Assembly: GCF_000755285.1 (NCBI RefSeq)
Contig: NZ_BBMK01000001.1
Coordinates: 930,001 to 994,000, forward strand
DNA: 64,000 nucleotides
Direction of reading: 5' to 3'
Source of the DNA: Nonlabens ulvanivorans
GTDB taxonomy: Bacteria; Bacteroidota; Bacteroidia; Flavobacteriales; Flavobacteriaceae
In this document: piece after piece, positions 18,657 to 28,262 of the stretch
Position numbering within the stretch: position 1 is the stretch's first letter
Layout of the letters: each line of letters starts with the position of its first letter
Position numbers and translations under genes: made by a program
Notes under the pieces: model-generated
Told to the model about the DNA's origin: nothing
The model's database searches: none
Seen by the model: only the letters and a program-made list of their open reading frames with translations

Positions 18657-19934
18657 ATGGATTTACTACTAGAAAAACCCTTAGAGTCGTTAGATAAAGA
18701 TTTAACCTTTACCATCACAGGTTCAAAAAGCGAAAGCAATCGTCTACTTATTCTTAAAGCACTTTATCCAGAATTAGAAATTGTCAATCTTTCTAATAGT
18801 GATGATACCGTGCATATGCAAGAGGCATTAATGTCTCAAAAAAATCATGTCGATATAGGCCATGCTGGTACAGCAATGCGTTTTCTCACGGCATACTATT
18901 CAAGTAAAAAAGGTCTGATCACCATAACTGGAAGCCAGCGCATGCAGCAACGACCTATAGCCGTATTAGTAGATGCTTTAAGATCTATAGGTGCAAAAAT
19001 CCAATACCTAAATCAAGAAGGTTATCCACCACTAAAAATTGATGGTGGACATATTAATGGTGCAACCGTTAAGTTAGATGCCAGTGTATCTAGTCAGTAT
19101 ATAACTGCTTTAATGCTCATAGCGCCATCGCTAGAAAACGGATTAAAAATTGAGTTAATAGGTAAGTTAACCTCAAGGCCATACATACAAATGACGGTAC
19201 GTCACTTACAATCTATAGGCGTGACTGTAAACTGGTCAAAACAGGATGTTGTTTCTCAAAAGGATATTCAGGCTTCATCAGAAGTTATCCAAATTAAACC
19301 TCTAGAAACGATAATTAATAAATCACTAACAGTAGAGAGCGACTGGAGTAGTGCTGGCTATTGGTACAGTTGGGTAGCTTTACAGGACATAGGTTATAAG
19401 TTGATTTTACAGTACTATTTTAAAGATTCAGTCCAAGGTGATAGTAAGTTAAGTCAATATTATGAGGCATTTGGAGTTCAAACTAGTTTTGATAATAATC
19501 AACTCATATTGACTAAGAAGTCTGATAAGGTAGCACAGCGCGTTGTGATTAACCTCGTGAATGAGCCAGATCAAGCGCAAACTATATTTGCCACCTGTCT
19601 AGCATTAGGCGTTGACGCTCATCTTACTGGACTACATACCCTACGTATAAAAGAGACAGATCGTATTGCAGCCTTAAAGGATGTGGGATCTCGCTTTCGC
19701 GAAAGCGTAATAGAAACCACCCAAGATACTATAACACTTACCTGTGAGCCTCTAGTACAGCATGACGAGCCTGTTGTGATCGATACTTTTGACGACCATA
19801 GAATGGCCATGGCATTTGCACCAGTTGCATGTCGGACTTCATTGTTAATTAAAGATGCAGGCGTGGTCACAAAAAGCTATCCGCAGTTTTGGGACGATTT
19901 AAAACGGGTAAATGTCAATATCACAGAAATTTAA
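18657..19934 (+). CDS. aroA: 3-phosphoshikimate 1-carboxyvinyltransferase (EPSP synthase)
   Basis: 425 residues; transfers enolpyruvyl from PEP to shikimate 3-phosphate. N-terminal GSKSESNRLLIL, the PEP-site loop HAGTAMRF (GNSGT-like), QYITALML, LRIKETDRIAAL and FDDHRMAMAFAP all match the family. With DAHP synthase/chorismate mutase a few genes upstream, this gives two shikimate-pathway genes in one transcription direction. The palindromic repeat at 19692-19707 sits in the coding region and gives SRFRESV, right after the conserved KETDRI segment, apparently a tolerated insertion or replacement in a loop. Confidence 0.94.
   Translation: MDLLLEKPLESLDKDLTFTITGSKSESNRLLILKALYPELEIVNLSNSDDTVHMQEALMSQKNHVDIGHAGTAMRFLTAYYSSKKGLITITGSQRMQQRPIAVLVDALRSIGAKIQYLNQEGYPPLKIDGGHINGATVKLDASVSSQYITALMLIAPSLENGLKIELIGKLTSRPYIQMTVRHLQSIGVTVNWSKQDVVSQKDIQASSEVIQIKPLETIINKSLTVESDWSSAGYWYSWVALQDIGYKLILQYYFKDSVQGDSKLSQYYEAFGVQTSFDNNQLILTKKSDKVAQRVVINLVNEPDQAQTIFATCLALGVDAHLTGLHTLRIKETDRIAALKDVGSRFRESVIETTQDTITLTCEPLVQHDEPVVIDTFDDHRMAMAFAPVACRTSLLIKDAGVVTKSYPQFWDDLKRVNVNITEI
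19692..19707. repeat. Palindromic repeat, copy 4 (inside aroA)
   Basis: Perfect CGCTTTCGCGAAAGCG; here the frame reads R-F-R-E-S, the third possible frame of the element. Confidence 0.95.
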
Positions 19935-19946
19935 GTGTCGATTTAC

Positions 19947-19978
19947 TTGACAACGCCTATTCCACAATCGTATATTTG
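19947..19978 (+). promoter_or_regulatory. Promoter for queA
   Basis: TTG (19947-19949), 21-nt spacer, TATATTTG (19971-19978), 23 nt before the ATG at 20002; a close match to the flavobacterial -33/-7 consensus. Confidence 0.7.
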
Positions 19979-20001
19979 TTATCTCAATATAAAATGAATA
20001 C

Positions 20002-21057
20002 ATGAAGCTATCTCAATTCGGTTACAAACTACCAGAAAATTTGATTGCGCAACATCCTGCAGAAAATAGAGATGAGTCGCGACTTATGGTACTCCATAAA
20101 AAAACGGGTGAAATTGAACACAAAATGTTCAAAGATGTACTCGATTATTTTGAAGAAGACGATGTTTTTGTAACTAATAATACACGTGTGTTTCCTGCCA
20201 GACTTTATGGTAATAAAGAAAAAACAGGCGCACGTATCGAGGTTTTTCTTTTAAGAGAATTAAACCCTACTACAAAACTGTGGGACGTTCTAGTTGATCC
20301 AGCGAGAAAAATAAGAATAGGAAATAAGCTTTACTTTGGTGAAGATGAAAGTCTAGTAGCTGAGGTGATTGATAACACCACTTCTAGAGGAAGAACTTTA
20401 AGATTTTTATTTGATGGTAGCTATGAAGAGTTCCGTCAGAAATTGAAAGACTTAGGGGGGGAAACTCCACTTCCTAGAGAGTTAGGTCGCGAGGTTGAAG
20501 AAGAAGATGAAGAGCGTTACCAGACTATATATGCTACTAATGAAGGTGCTGTTGCTGCGCCTGTAGCAGGTTTACACTTTTCAAAACATTTATTAAAGCG
20601 CTTAGAAATTAAAGGTATTCATAGAACTGCGGTAACTATGCACATAGGTCTTGGAACTTTTGCTCCTGTTGAGGTTGAAGATTTATCTAAACATAAAATG
20701 GATAGCGAGCAGGCAGAGATTACTGAAGAAACACGTGCTATTGTAAATAAAGCTATTGACAATAGAAAGAATGTTTGTGCGGTGGGAACAACGACTATGC
20801 GTACTTTAGAAAGTGCAGTGAGTAGTGATGGGCATCTTAATACATTTGAAGGTTGGACTAATAAATTTATTTTCCCACCTTACGATTTTAGTATAGCAAA
20901 TGCTATGATTACAAACTTTCATCACCCTAAGTCAACTTTGATGATGCAAGCAGCAGCTTTTGCAGGTTATGATTTATTGAAAAAAGCTTACGACGTAGCA
21001 ATTAAAGAAGAGTATAAATTCTCTACTTATGGAGATGCAATGTTGATAGTTGACTAA
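20002..21057 (+). CDS. queA: S-adenosylmethionine:tRNA ribosyltransferase-isomerase
   Basis: 351 residues; adds the ribosyl part of SAM to 7-aminomethyl-7-deazaguanine tRNA on the way to queuosine. N-terminal [49 protein letters not shown] and [11 protein letters not shown] are canonical. A G7 run at 20455-20461 yields [11 protein letters not shown], while the family motif is (L/I)GETPLP; again one surplus Gly beside a conserved active-site loop. It has its own promoter and a strong terminator downstream. Confidence 0.94.
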   Translation: MKLSQFGYKLPENLIAQHPAENRDESRLMVLHKKTGEIEHKMFKDVLDYFEEDDVFVTNNTRVFPARLYGNKEKTGARIEVFLLRELNPTTKLWDVLVDPARKIRIGNKLYFGEDESLVAEVIDNTTSRGRTLRFLFDGSYEEFRQKLKDLGGETPLPRELGREVEEEDEERYQTIYATNEGAVAAPVAGLHFSKHLLKRLEIKGIHRTAVTMHIGLGTFAPVEVEDLSKHKMDSEQAEITEETRAIVNKAIDNRKNVCAVGTTTMRTLESAVSSDGHLNTFEGWTNKFIFPPYDFSIANAMITNFHHPKSTLMMQAAAFAGYDLLKKAYDVAIKEEYKFSTYGDAMLIVD

Positions 21058-21082
21058 ATTATATACAATTAATCTTACAACG

Positions 21083-21113
21083 AACCGCTTAGAGCTTTTC
21101 TAAGCGGTTTTTT
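21083..21113 (+). terminator. Intrinsic terminator after queA
   Basis: AACCGCTTAGA (21083-21093) pairs with TCTAAGCGGTT (21099-21109), then a T-run; 11-bp stem, 5-nt loop. Confidence 0.92.
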
Positions 21114-21161
21114 GTGCTAATCTCGTATATTGCAACTTATTAAACTCCCTAAAAATCAGTG

Positions 21162-22823
21162 ATGAAAAAAATATTACTAACGTTATTAATTTGTACTGTA
21201 GCCTTTAATATAAATGCTCAAGTATCTAATCAAACAACACCACCTAGTTGGGCATTCAATTTAAAAACTCAACCTACAGCTGAAATCATGCCATCTTTTG
21301 ACTTGCAATCCATGATTGCCGAAGATGAAATTGAGGCAACTCAAGTTATAAAGAAGCCTTATCGTTTTGGTAAAAAATTCTCTGTAGCTATGGATTTATT
21401 TAATTCTGGTCAATGGACAGAATTAGAAAATGGAGATCGTCTATGGAGATTGAATGTGGTGTCTACAGGTGCTCGCACTATGAATTTTATGATGGATAGA
21501 TATAATCTTCCTGAAGGTGCAGAAATGTATATTTATAATAATGATCATACAGACAAGATAGGACCTTATACAATTAATGAAAATCAAGAAGATGGAATAT
21601 TAGGTACATGGGTTGTTTATGGAGATAATGTATGGATTGAATATTATGAGCCAGCTTCTGTAAGAGGTTTAGGGCGTATTTCTATTAATGAAGTAGTACA
21701 TGGCTATAGAGGTTTTGGAGAGGCCGAAGAGAGCTTCTTAAAACTGAATGAATCTGCAGCATGTAATGTTGATGTGATGTGTGATCCTAATCAAGGTTCT
21801 ACAAATGGTCAGGATTGGTCGACAATAAGAGATAATTACAGACATGCAGTAGCTAGAATCATTATCAACGGTGCAGGACTTTGTACTGGTACCTTAGTTA
21901 ATAATGTTAGAGAAGATGGTACACCTTATTTTTTGACAGCAGATCATTGTTTAGGTAATACTGGTGATGGTGCAGGAACATCATATTCTGCAACTGGTTG
22001 GAGTTTCGGCTTTGATTGGTATACTAATACACCAGATTGTGCAACAAATTCAAATACAGTAGGTACTCAAAACCCATCTAGAGTTGTATCTGGAGCAACG
22101 TTGAGAGCAAATAGAGGTGCTAGTGACGTGGCGCTTTTTGAATTAAATACGACTCCACCTGCGTCATGGGATTTGTATTATGCAGGGTGGTCTAGAGCAA
22201 CATCTGGCGTGACTTCTCAATTGAGTATTCACCATCCTAGTGGTGATATTATGAAATTAGCAAGAAATGATCAAAGCGCAACTTTTGTTACCGTGTCTGG
22301 AATTTCTTGTTGGAATATAGCAGATTGGGATTATGGTGTTACTGAAGGTGGTTCTTCAGGTAGTTGTCTATTAAATCCACAAGGTCAAATTATTGGACAA
22401 TTACTGGGAGGAAGTGCAGCTTGTTCTGGTACAAATGACAATGGCGCACCAGACTTTTATGGTAGATTTAATGTAAGTTGGAATACAGGAGGAACTGCAG
22501 CGACACAGTTAAGAGATTGGTTAGATCCAGATAATACTGGAGCAGCATCTTATGACGGTGATTATTACTCTACCTTAAGTACAACAGAGAATCAAGTGCT
22601 TAATTTTAGTGTATTCCCTAATCCTTCTAAAGATATTTTTAATTTTGATTTAGATCAAGAAGCTTCTTATCAAGTATATGACCTATCTGGAAAAGTAATT
22701 GCTACAGGAGAATTCACAGATAATAATAACAGTGTTGATCTTAGCGCTGTATCAAATGGTATCTATTTTATCAATGTGCAAACTATTAATGGAAAGGCAA
22801 CAGCAAAATTAATCAAAGAGTAA
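21162..22823 (+). CDS. Secreted lysyl-endopeptidase-like serine protease with T9SS sorting domain
   Basis: 553 residues: signal peptide ending at NINAQ, a pro/beta region, then a chymotrypsin-fold protease (about 215-450) with TADHC (His), SDVALFEL (Asp) and EGGSSGSCL (Ser), most like Achromobacter protease I (Lys-C type). The C-terminal 75 residues (VFPNPSKDIFNFDL ... GIYFINVQTINGKATAKLIKE, in parts) are a type A type IX secretion sorting domain, so it is exported and possibly anchored at the surface. The GTG at 21159 could be used, but ATG 21162 is more natural. Terminators on both sides make it a single-gene unit. Confidence 0.9.
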   Translation: MKKILLTLLICTVAFNINAQVSNQTTPPSWAFNLKTQPTAEIMPSFDLQSMIAEDEIEATQVIKKPYRFGKKFSVAMDLFNSGQWTELENGDRLWRLNVVSTGARTMNFMMDRYNLPEGAEMYIYNNDHTDKIGPYTINENQEDGILGTWVVYGDNVWIEYYEPASVRGLGRISINEVVHGYRGFGEAEESFLKLNESAACNVDVMCDPNQGSTNGQDWSTIRDNYRHAVARIIINGAGLCTGTLVNNVREDGTPYFLTADHCLGNTGDGAGTSYSATGWSFGFDWYTNTPDCATNSNTVGTQNPSRVVSGATLRANRGASDVALFELNTTPPASWDLYYAGWSRATSGVTSQLSIHHPSGDIMKLARNDQSATFVTVSGISCWNIADWDYGVTEGGSSGSCLLNPQGQIIGQLLGGSAACSGTNDNGAPDFYGRFNVSWNTGGTAATQLRDWLDPDNTGAASYDGDYYSTLSTTENQVLNFSVFPNPSKDIFNFDLDQEASYQVYDLSGKVIATGEFTDNNNSVDLSAVSNGIYFINVQTINGKATAKLIKE

Positions 22824-22847
22824 TTTTTAACTCAACAACTTTAAAAC

Positions 22848-22884
22848 GCGCTGCAAGATTGTCTAATTTTGCAGCGCATTTTAT
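22848..22884 (+). terminator. Intrinsic terminator after the protease gene
   Basis: GCGCTGCAA (22848-22856) pairs with TTGCAGCGC (22869-22877), followed by ATTTTATTT. TAATTTTG (22864-22871), overlapping the 3' arm, could serve as the -7 box of rlmN. Confidence 0.8.
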
Positions 22885-22899
22885 TTATAAAAAGTTCCA

Positions 22900-23940
22900 T
22901 TGAAAGAAACTAAGAAAGATATTAGATCATATACTCAAGATGAATTGAGAGATTATTTTGTAGATCAAGGTCAACAGGCTTTTAGAGGTAATCAGGTGTA
23001 TGAATGGTTATGGAAAAAAGGAGCGCATCACTTCGAGGATATGACTAATCTTTCAAAAGAATCAAGAGCATTTCTTCAAGAGCATTTTGTGATCAATCAC
23101 ATAAGAGTAGATCACATGCAGCGCAGTAAGGATGGTACTATAAAGAATGCTGTTAAATTACACGATGGTCTTACAGTAGAATCTGTAATGATACCTACAC
23201 CTACCAGAACAACAGCTTGTGTTTCTTCTCAAGTAGGATGTAGTTTGAATTGTGAATTTTGTGCTACGGCGCGTTTAAAACGCATGCGTAATCTGAATCC
23301 TGATGAGATATATGATCAAGTCGTTGCCATAGATCAACAAAGTAGAAGTTATCATAACAGACCACTTTCAAACATCGTCTTTATGGGAATGGGTGAGCCG
23401 TTAATGAATTATAATAATGTCATTAAGTCTATCGATAAAATAACAGGTGATGATGGTCTAGGGATGTCTCCTAAACGCATCACTTTATCCACTAGTGGTG
23501 TGCCTAAAATGATGAAAAAGTTGGCAGACGATAGGCCTAGGTTTAATCTAGCACTTTCATTGCATAGCGCGATAGATGAAAAGCGTGTTAAAATCATGCC
23601 TTTTAATGAGCAATTTCCCCTTGAGGATATTAAAGATGCTCTACGTTACTGGTATGATAAAACAGGAACTCGTGTAACCTATGAATATGTAGTGTGGAAA
23701 GGGATCAATGACACTAAAGAAGACATTGATGCGTTGATCGAGTTTTGTAAAGTAATACCTTGTAAGGTTAACATCATAGAATATAACTCCATAGATGACG
23801 CCCGTTTTGAACAAGCGTCAAAACAAGCAGTAGATGCTTATGAGCGAGAACTCAATCGTTATGGTTTTACTGTAAATGTAAGGCGCAGTAGAGGAAAGGA
23901 TATTGATGCAGCTTGTGGACAACTGGCAAACAAAGAATAA
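22900..23940 (+). CDS. rlmN: 23S rRNA (adenine2503-C2)-methyltransferase
   Basis: 346-residue radical-SAM methyltransferase acting on A2503 of 23S rRNA and on some tRNAs. The Cx3Cx2C cluster motif lies in GCSLNCEFCATA, FMGMGEPLMNYNNV follows, and the two mechanistic Cys residues appear as VSSQVGC and as the C-terminal AACGQL. The start is TTG at 22900 (no ATG in frame nearby; the first residues KETKKDIRSYT fit the family). It is followed by a symmetric terminator shared with the convergent secreted-protein gene. Confidence 0.93.
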   Translation: MKETKKDIRSYTQDELRDYFVDQGQQAFRGNQVYEWLWKKGAHHFEDMTNLSKESRAFLQEHFVINHIRVDHMQRSKDGTIKNAVKLHDGLTVESVMIPTPTRTTACVSSQVGCSLNCEFCATARLKRMRNLNPDEIYDQVVAIDQQSRSYHNRPLSNIVFMGMGEPLMNYNNVIKSIDKITGDDGLGMSPKRITLSTSGVPKMMKKLADDRPRFNLALSLHSAIDEKRVKIMPFNEQFPLEDIKDALRYWYDKTGTRVTYEYVVWKGINDTKEDIDALIEFCKVIPCKVNIIEYNSIDDARFEQASKQAVDAYERELNRYGFTVNVRRSRGKDIDAACGQLANKE

Positions 23941-23964
23941 GATTTTTTAAACTTATTATATAAA

Positions 23965-23993
23965 AAAACGGCCTTCAAATTGAAGGCCGTTTT
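23965..23993. terminator. Bidirectional intrinsic terminator
   Basis: AACGGCCTTCAA (23967-23978) and TTGAAGGCCGTT (23980-23991) form a 12-bp stem flanked by A-run and T-run, serving rlmN (+) and the convergent gene (-). Confidence 0.92.
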
Positions 23994-24017
23994 AAGTTTA
24001 TAAAAGAAGTCTATCAA

Positions 24018-25475
24018 TTACTTCTTGATGAATTGTACAGTTTGAGAACCGCTATCAGTATCTAATTTCAATAAATAAAGACCAGCACTTAATGTGTTGA
24101 TGTTAATTTGATTGTTGTTAGATTTAACGTTTTCAGTAATAACTTGACCTAGACCATTATAAATTGTAGCGTTAGTAATAACCTCATCAATCTGGATGTT
24201 TAAAACATCTGTTGCTGGGTTAGGGCTCAAAGTAAATAGGTTTGCAATTTGATCATCTACAGATGCAGTTCCTTCAGTAGTGAATTGCCATACTGGTCCA
24301 GCAGTATTCGTTCCACCTACATTTCTAGGTTGTATTTGCCAGAAGTATGTAGTTCCTGTAAGCATTCCTGTAATGTTCACAGAAGTGTTTGCAAGAGAAC
24401 CTAGAGCGTTTAACGTCGTTGGGCTATCACCTAACAAGAAAACATAAGATTCTGGTGCGTCACCTGTAGTAGCGTCTGCCCATGCAAAAGCAACAGCGTC
24501 ACTATTAGCAGTATCGATTGCAACGTTAGTTGCCATGTCAGCTGGTGTAGGTGTAGTAACTGCATCTGGTGCGCTCACACTTCCTACTTCAGTTGTAAAG
24601 CTCCATACTGGGTTGTTAGTCGCAGATCCTGCAGTGTTCTTAGGGATTACTTGCCAGTAGTATGTTGTGTTATATAAGAATCCACTAATTGAAATAGGCA
24701 GAGTTACCGTTGCTGGAGCAGTTCCTAAAGAAGCTAACGTTGTAGGAGAATCTCCTAATAAAATTTCGTACTCATCTGGCGCAACTGAGCCAAGACCATT
24801 ATCAGGTGCCCAAGCAAAAAGAATTGAATTATCAGGTGATCCGTCAGCATCAGCATCACTCGTATCTACAATTACACCAGTAGCCATATCAGCAGGTGTT
24901 GGAGTCGTTGCTGGTCCTGGAGGATTTGCAGCACCTTGTACTACCTCAACATTATCAAGTGCAATAAAGTCACCATCTGTCTGAACGTGAACAAATGCTA
25001 TGTAAACACTCTGATTTAAATATGCTGCAAGACTAGCGTTTAAGCTAGTGAAAATTGCGTTTCCACCTAAGTCAGTTTCATTAAAACTAGCTATTTCAGT
25101 AAAAGTAGTTTCATCAGTTTGAGATGTTGTAGAAACCCTTACAGATACTGTTGAACCATAGTCAGGTGCATTAAAGTCAGTTGCATCAAAAACTAATGCG
25201 TTTTGAGTAGAGTTGATAGGAATTAATGAACTTACCAGCCAATCCTCAGAAATCTGTGGAGCTACTAGTGTTTCATAACTTGATATTGCATAGAATTCTG
25301 GGTCTGTTCCTCCTTGTTCCCAAAGCTCAACAGTTCCCAATCCATTTGAACCGTTAAATACGACCCATCCAGCTGGTGGGAACGCTGCTCCTGCACCATT
25401 AAAATCCTGCAGGTATTGGGCAGATCCAAAATTAAATGACACTAATGCCATTAAGATTAAAGTAATTTTTTTCAT
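24018..25475 (-). CDS. Secreted choice-of-anchor/cleaved-adhesin protein with two Fn3-like repeats and T9SS tail
   Basis: 485 residues from the ATG at 25475 (an upstream in-frame extension to 25535 precedes a good signal peptide and is unlikely). Order: signal peptide MKKITLILMALVSFNFGSAQ; a jelly-roll domain (YLQDFNGAGAAFPPAGW ... FIALDNVEV) of the cleaved-adhesin type; two fibronectin-III-like repeats, each opening with TPTPADMAT and ending PVW(S/Q)FTTE; and a C-terminal type IX sorting domain (LSPNPATDVLNIQI). It is probably surface-exposed or secreted, with an adhesive or carbohydrate-binding role (inference). Confidence 0.85.
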   Translation of the reverse strand: MKKITLILMALVSFNFGSAQYLQDFNGAGAAFPPAGWVVFNGSNGLGTVELWEQGGTDPEFYAISSYETLVAPQISEDWLVSSLIPINSTQNALVFDATDFNAPDYGSTVSVRVSTTSQTDETTFTEIASFNETDLGGNAIFTSLNASLAAYLNQSVYIAFVHVQTDGDFIALDNVEVVQGAANPPGPATTPTPADMATGVIVDTSDADADGSPDNSILFAWAPDNGLGSVAPDEYEILLGDSPTTLASLGTAPATVTLPISISGFLYNTTYYWQVIPKNTAGSATNNPVWSFTTEVGSVSAPDAVTTPTPADMATNVAIDTANSDAVAFAWADATTGDAPESYVFLLGDSPTTLNALGSLANTSVNITGMLTGTTYFWQIQPRNVGGTNTAGPVWQFTTEGTASVDDQIANLFTLSPNPATDVLNIQIDEVITNATIYNGLGQVITENVKSNNNQININTLSAGLYLLKLDTDSGSQTVQFIKK

Positions 25476-25696
25476 GTCTAGTAATTTAATTATTTGCGCT
25501 AAATATAGCCATATCTCAAAAAATGGACTTGTCATTTGTTTAACAATTATGGTCTTTTTCTAGATTTCCTTCAAAATTTAGATGTACGACACTTTAATCG
25601 GTTAAAACGTGAAAATGACCACGTTAAATATTTGATAAATTACAATTTCATCCTTCATAAAGGTCAAAGTCTTTAAAAGGTTCGTCCTAGTGTAAG

Positions 25697-25704
25697 TATA
25701 TTTG
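25697..25704 (+). promoter_or_regulatory. -7 box TATATTTG upstream of polyprenyl synthase
   Basis: TATATTTG lies 5 nt before the ATG at 25710; no good TTG at -33. Implies an almost leaderless transcript. Confidence 0.45.
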
Positions 25705-25709
25705 TAGTC

Positions 25710-26690
25710 ATGAAAATAGTTGAGCAAATAAAAGCACCTGTTGCACACGAGATGGAACTCTTTGAGAAAAAGTTCCAGTTAGCTATGGCATCTCGCATCG
25801 CCTTGCTCAATAGAATCACTCATTTTATAGTGAATCGCAAAGGGAAACAAATGCGACCAATGTTTGTTTTTCTAGTTGCTAAAATGATAGGAGATGGACA
25901 GGTTAATGATCGTACCTACAGAGGTGCATCCGTCATTGAGTTAATTCATACCGCGACATTAGTACATGATGATGTTGTAGATGATAGTCTCAAAAGACGT
26001 GGATTCTTTTCAGTTAACGCACTATGGAAAAATAAAATAGCAGTCCTAGTAGGTGATTATTTATTATCTAAAGGTTTGTTGTTAAGTATCGATAATGGAG
26101 ACTTTGACTTGCTACAGATTATTAGTGTTGCTGTACGAGAGATGAGTGAAGGTGAATTACTTCAAATAGAAAAAGCTCGTAGATTAGATATCACTGAAGA
26201 TGTATACTATGACATTATACGCAAAAAAACCGCGACACTTATTGCAGCTTGTTGTAGTCTAGGAGCATGTGCCGTTTCCCCCCCAGGATCTCCTGATGTT
26301 GAAAAGATGAGAGAATTTGGTGAGATGATAGGAATCGCTTTTCAAATTAAAGATGATCTTTTTGATTACGGTAATGAACGCATCGGTAAGCCTACGGGAA
26401 TTGATATCAAAGAACAAAAAATGACATTACCGCTTATCCATACCTTGCAAGTGGCAAGTAAAAAAGATCGCAAGTGGTTGATCAATTCTGTAAAAAAGCA
26501 TAATAGAGATAAAAAGCGCGTTAAAGAAGTTATTGATTTTGTTAAGGACAATGGCGGTTTGGAATATGCAGTAAAAGCCATGTATGACTACCGTGATAAG
26601 GCAATGGTTATTTTAAATACCTATCCTGATTCTGAGTATAAACAATCCTTAGAGCTTATGGTAGAGTACGTTATCGACCGTAAAAAATAA
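25710..26690 (+). CDS. Polyprenyl diphosphate synthase
   Basis: 326-residue trans-isoprenyl diphosphate synthase, probably providing the menaquinone side chain. First Asp-rich motif HDDVVDDS, second DDLFDY, and GKQMRP in the N-terminal part. A C7/G7 run at 26278-26284 encodes SPPGSPDVEKM; one Pro fewer (four C) would be a more usual spacing before the DVEKM helix. It is followed by a palindromic repeat and der. Confidence 0.9.
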   Translation: MKIVEQIKAPVAHEMELFEKKFQLAMASRIALLNRITHFIVNRKGKQMRPMFVFLVAKMIGDGQVNDRTYRGASVIELIHTATLVHDDVVDDSLKRRGFFSVNALWKNKIAVLVGDYLLSKGLLLSIDNGDFDLLQIISVAVREMSEGELLQIEKARRLDITEDVYYDIIRKKTATLIAACCSLGACAVSPPGSPDVEKMREFGEMIGIAFQIKDDLFDYGNERIGKPTGIDIKEQKMTLPLIHTLQVASKKDRKWLINSVKKHNRDKKRVKEVIDFVKDNGGLEYAVKAMYDYRDKAMVILNTYPDSEYKQSLELMVEYVIDRKK

Positions 26691-26718
26691 CTAGAATTCC
26701 AATTGATATTGGTAAATA

Positions 26719-26734
26719 CGCTTTCGCGAAAGCG
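26719..26734. repeat. Palindromic repeat, copy 5 (intergenic)
   Basis: Perfect CGCTTTCGCGAAAGCG, 29 nt after the polyprenyl synthase stop and upstream of the der promoter; extended by TA on the left and TT on the right. Confidence 0.95.
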
Positions 26735-26781
26735 TTATAAAAACCTGCACTTTTACTATTCACTACCTCATAACAAAAACG

Positions 26782-26789
26782 TACCTTTG
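26782..26789 (+). promoter_or_regulatory. -7 box TACCTTTG for der
   Basis: TACCTTTG, 19 nt before the ATG at 26809, a textbook flavobacterial -7 element; the -33 element is not clear. Confidence 0.65.
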
Positions 26790-26808
26790 CAACCGCAAAT
26801 AAAACAGC

Positions 26809-28109
26809 ATGAGCATAGTAGCAATAGTAGGACGACCTAACGTAGGGAAGTCTACACTTTTTAATAGATTGATACAACGTCGCGAGGCCATTACCGATGC
26901 GGTAAGTGGTGTGACTAGAGATCGTCATTATGGGAAAAGTGACTGGAATGGTAAGGAGTTTTCTGTAATAGATACAGGTGGATACGTTTTAGGTAGTGAT
27001 GACGTTTTTGAGGCAGAGATTGACCACCAGGTTGAACTAGCTATTGATGAAGCTGATGTTATTCTATTTATGGTGGACGCAGAGGATGGAATTACAGGGA
27101 TGGATGAGGATGTCGCAAACTTATTGCGCAAGGTTAAAAAGCCAGTAGTTCTAGCGGTTAACAAAGTTGATAACCCAGAACGTGAGGCAAATGCTGTCGA
27201 ATTTTATAACCTAGGTCTTGGAGATTTCTTTACTCTTTCTAGTACCAGCGGTAGTGGTACGGGAGATTTACTGGATAAAATTGTAGAGCTATTACCAGAC
27301 ACACCAGTTAGAGAAGATAGTGATTTACCTAGATTTGCCGTTGTAGGTAGACCTAATGCCGGTAAATCATCTTTTATAAATGCCTTAATCGGTGAGGATA
27401 GATATATTGTTACTGACATTGCTGGTACTACCAGAGATTCAATTGATACAAAGTATAATCGTTTTGGTTTTGAGTTTAATCTAGTGGATACTGCTGGGAT
27501 TAGACGAAAGAAAAAAGTAAAAGAAGATCTAGAGTTTTATAGTGTAATGCGCAGTGTGCGTGCTATTGAACATGCTGATGTTTGTATACTTATACTAGAT
27601 GCTACTCGTGGATTTGATGGACAGGTACAAAACATTTTCTGGTTAGCAGAACGTAACCGCAAAGGAATCGTTGTACTAGTTAATAAGTGGGATCTTGTTG
27701 ATAAAGAGACGAATACTGCTAAGGAGTTTGAAGCGCAAATAAGAAGAGAAATGGAGCCTTTTACTGATGTGCCTATTGTCTTTATATCTGTTTTAAATAA
27801 GCAACGTATTTTAAAGCAATTGAAACAGCTGTTGATGTCTTTAAAAATAGAACTAAACGTATTAAGACTAGTGAACTTAATGAGGTGATGTTACCTATCA
27901 TTGATCATTATCCACCACCATCGTTAAAGGGTAAATTTGTAAAAATTAAATTTGTTACTCAATTACCGACACCACAACCTCAATTTGCATTTTTCTGTAA
28001 TTTACCTCAGTATGTAAGAGATCCTTATAAAAGGTACCTTGAGAACCAGTTGAGAAAGAATTTTGACTTTAACGGTGTACCTGTAAGTGTATACATGAGA
28101 AAGAAATAA
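26809..28109 (+). CDS. der: Ribosome assembly GTPase Der/EngA (one frameshift)
   Basis: Double-GTPase essential for 50S assembly. Domain 1 has [13 protein letters not shown] and NKVD; domain 2 has [15 protein letters not shown] and NKWD; the C-terminal KH-like domain contains [21 protein letters not shown] and [18 protein letters not shown]. The frame breaks at AAA (27813-27815): a fourth A gives [19 protein letters not shown] and joins the two frames. The 1301-nt length (remainder 2) supports one missing base. Since Der is essential and the loss of the KH domain would be lethal, this is almost certainly a sequence error. Confidence 0.93.
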
Positions 28110-28130
28110 GAATATTATAGATATTGTTAT

Positions 28131-28159
28131 AAAAAGAGCCGGCATTGCTGGCTCTTTTT
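28131..28159 (+). terminator. Intrinsic terminator after der
   Basis: AAAAAGAGCC (28131-28140) pairs with GGCTCTTTTT (28150-28159); U-tract included in the 3' arm. Confidence 0.9.
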
Positions 28160-28262
28160 ATTTTTAAAGATTCTTAACTAGCTGCTTGTCTACAATTTTG
28201 ATATAACATTAACGTTTGGTTTTTGGGATGTAAGTAATTTCATCCCACTAGCTAACTAAACT

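Noticed and set aside
26809-28109. der as a genuine pseudogene
   Set aside because: The gene is essential in known bacteria, and a single missing A restores the full KH domain with all motifs.
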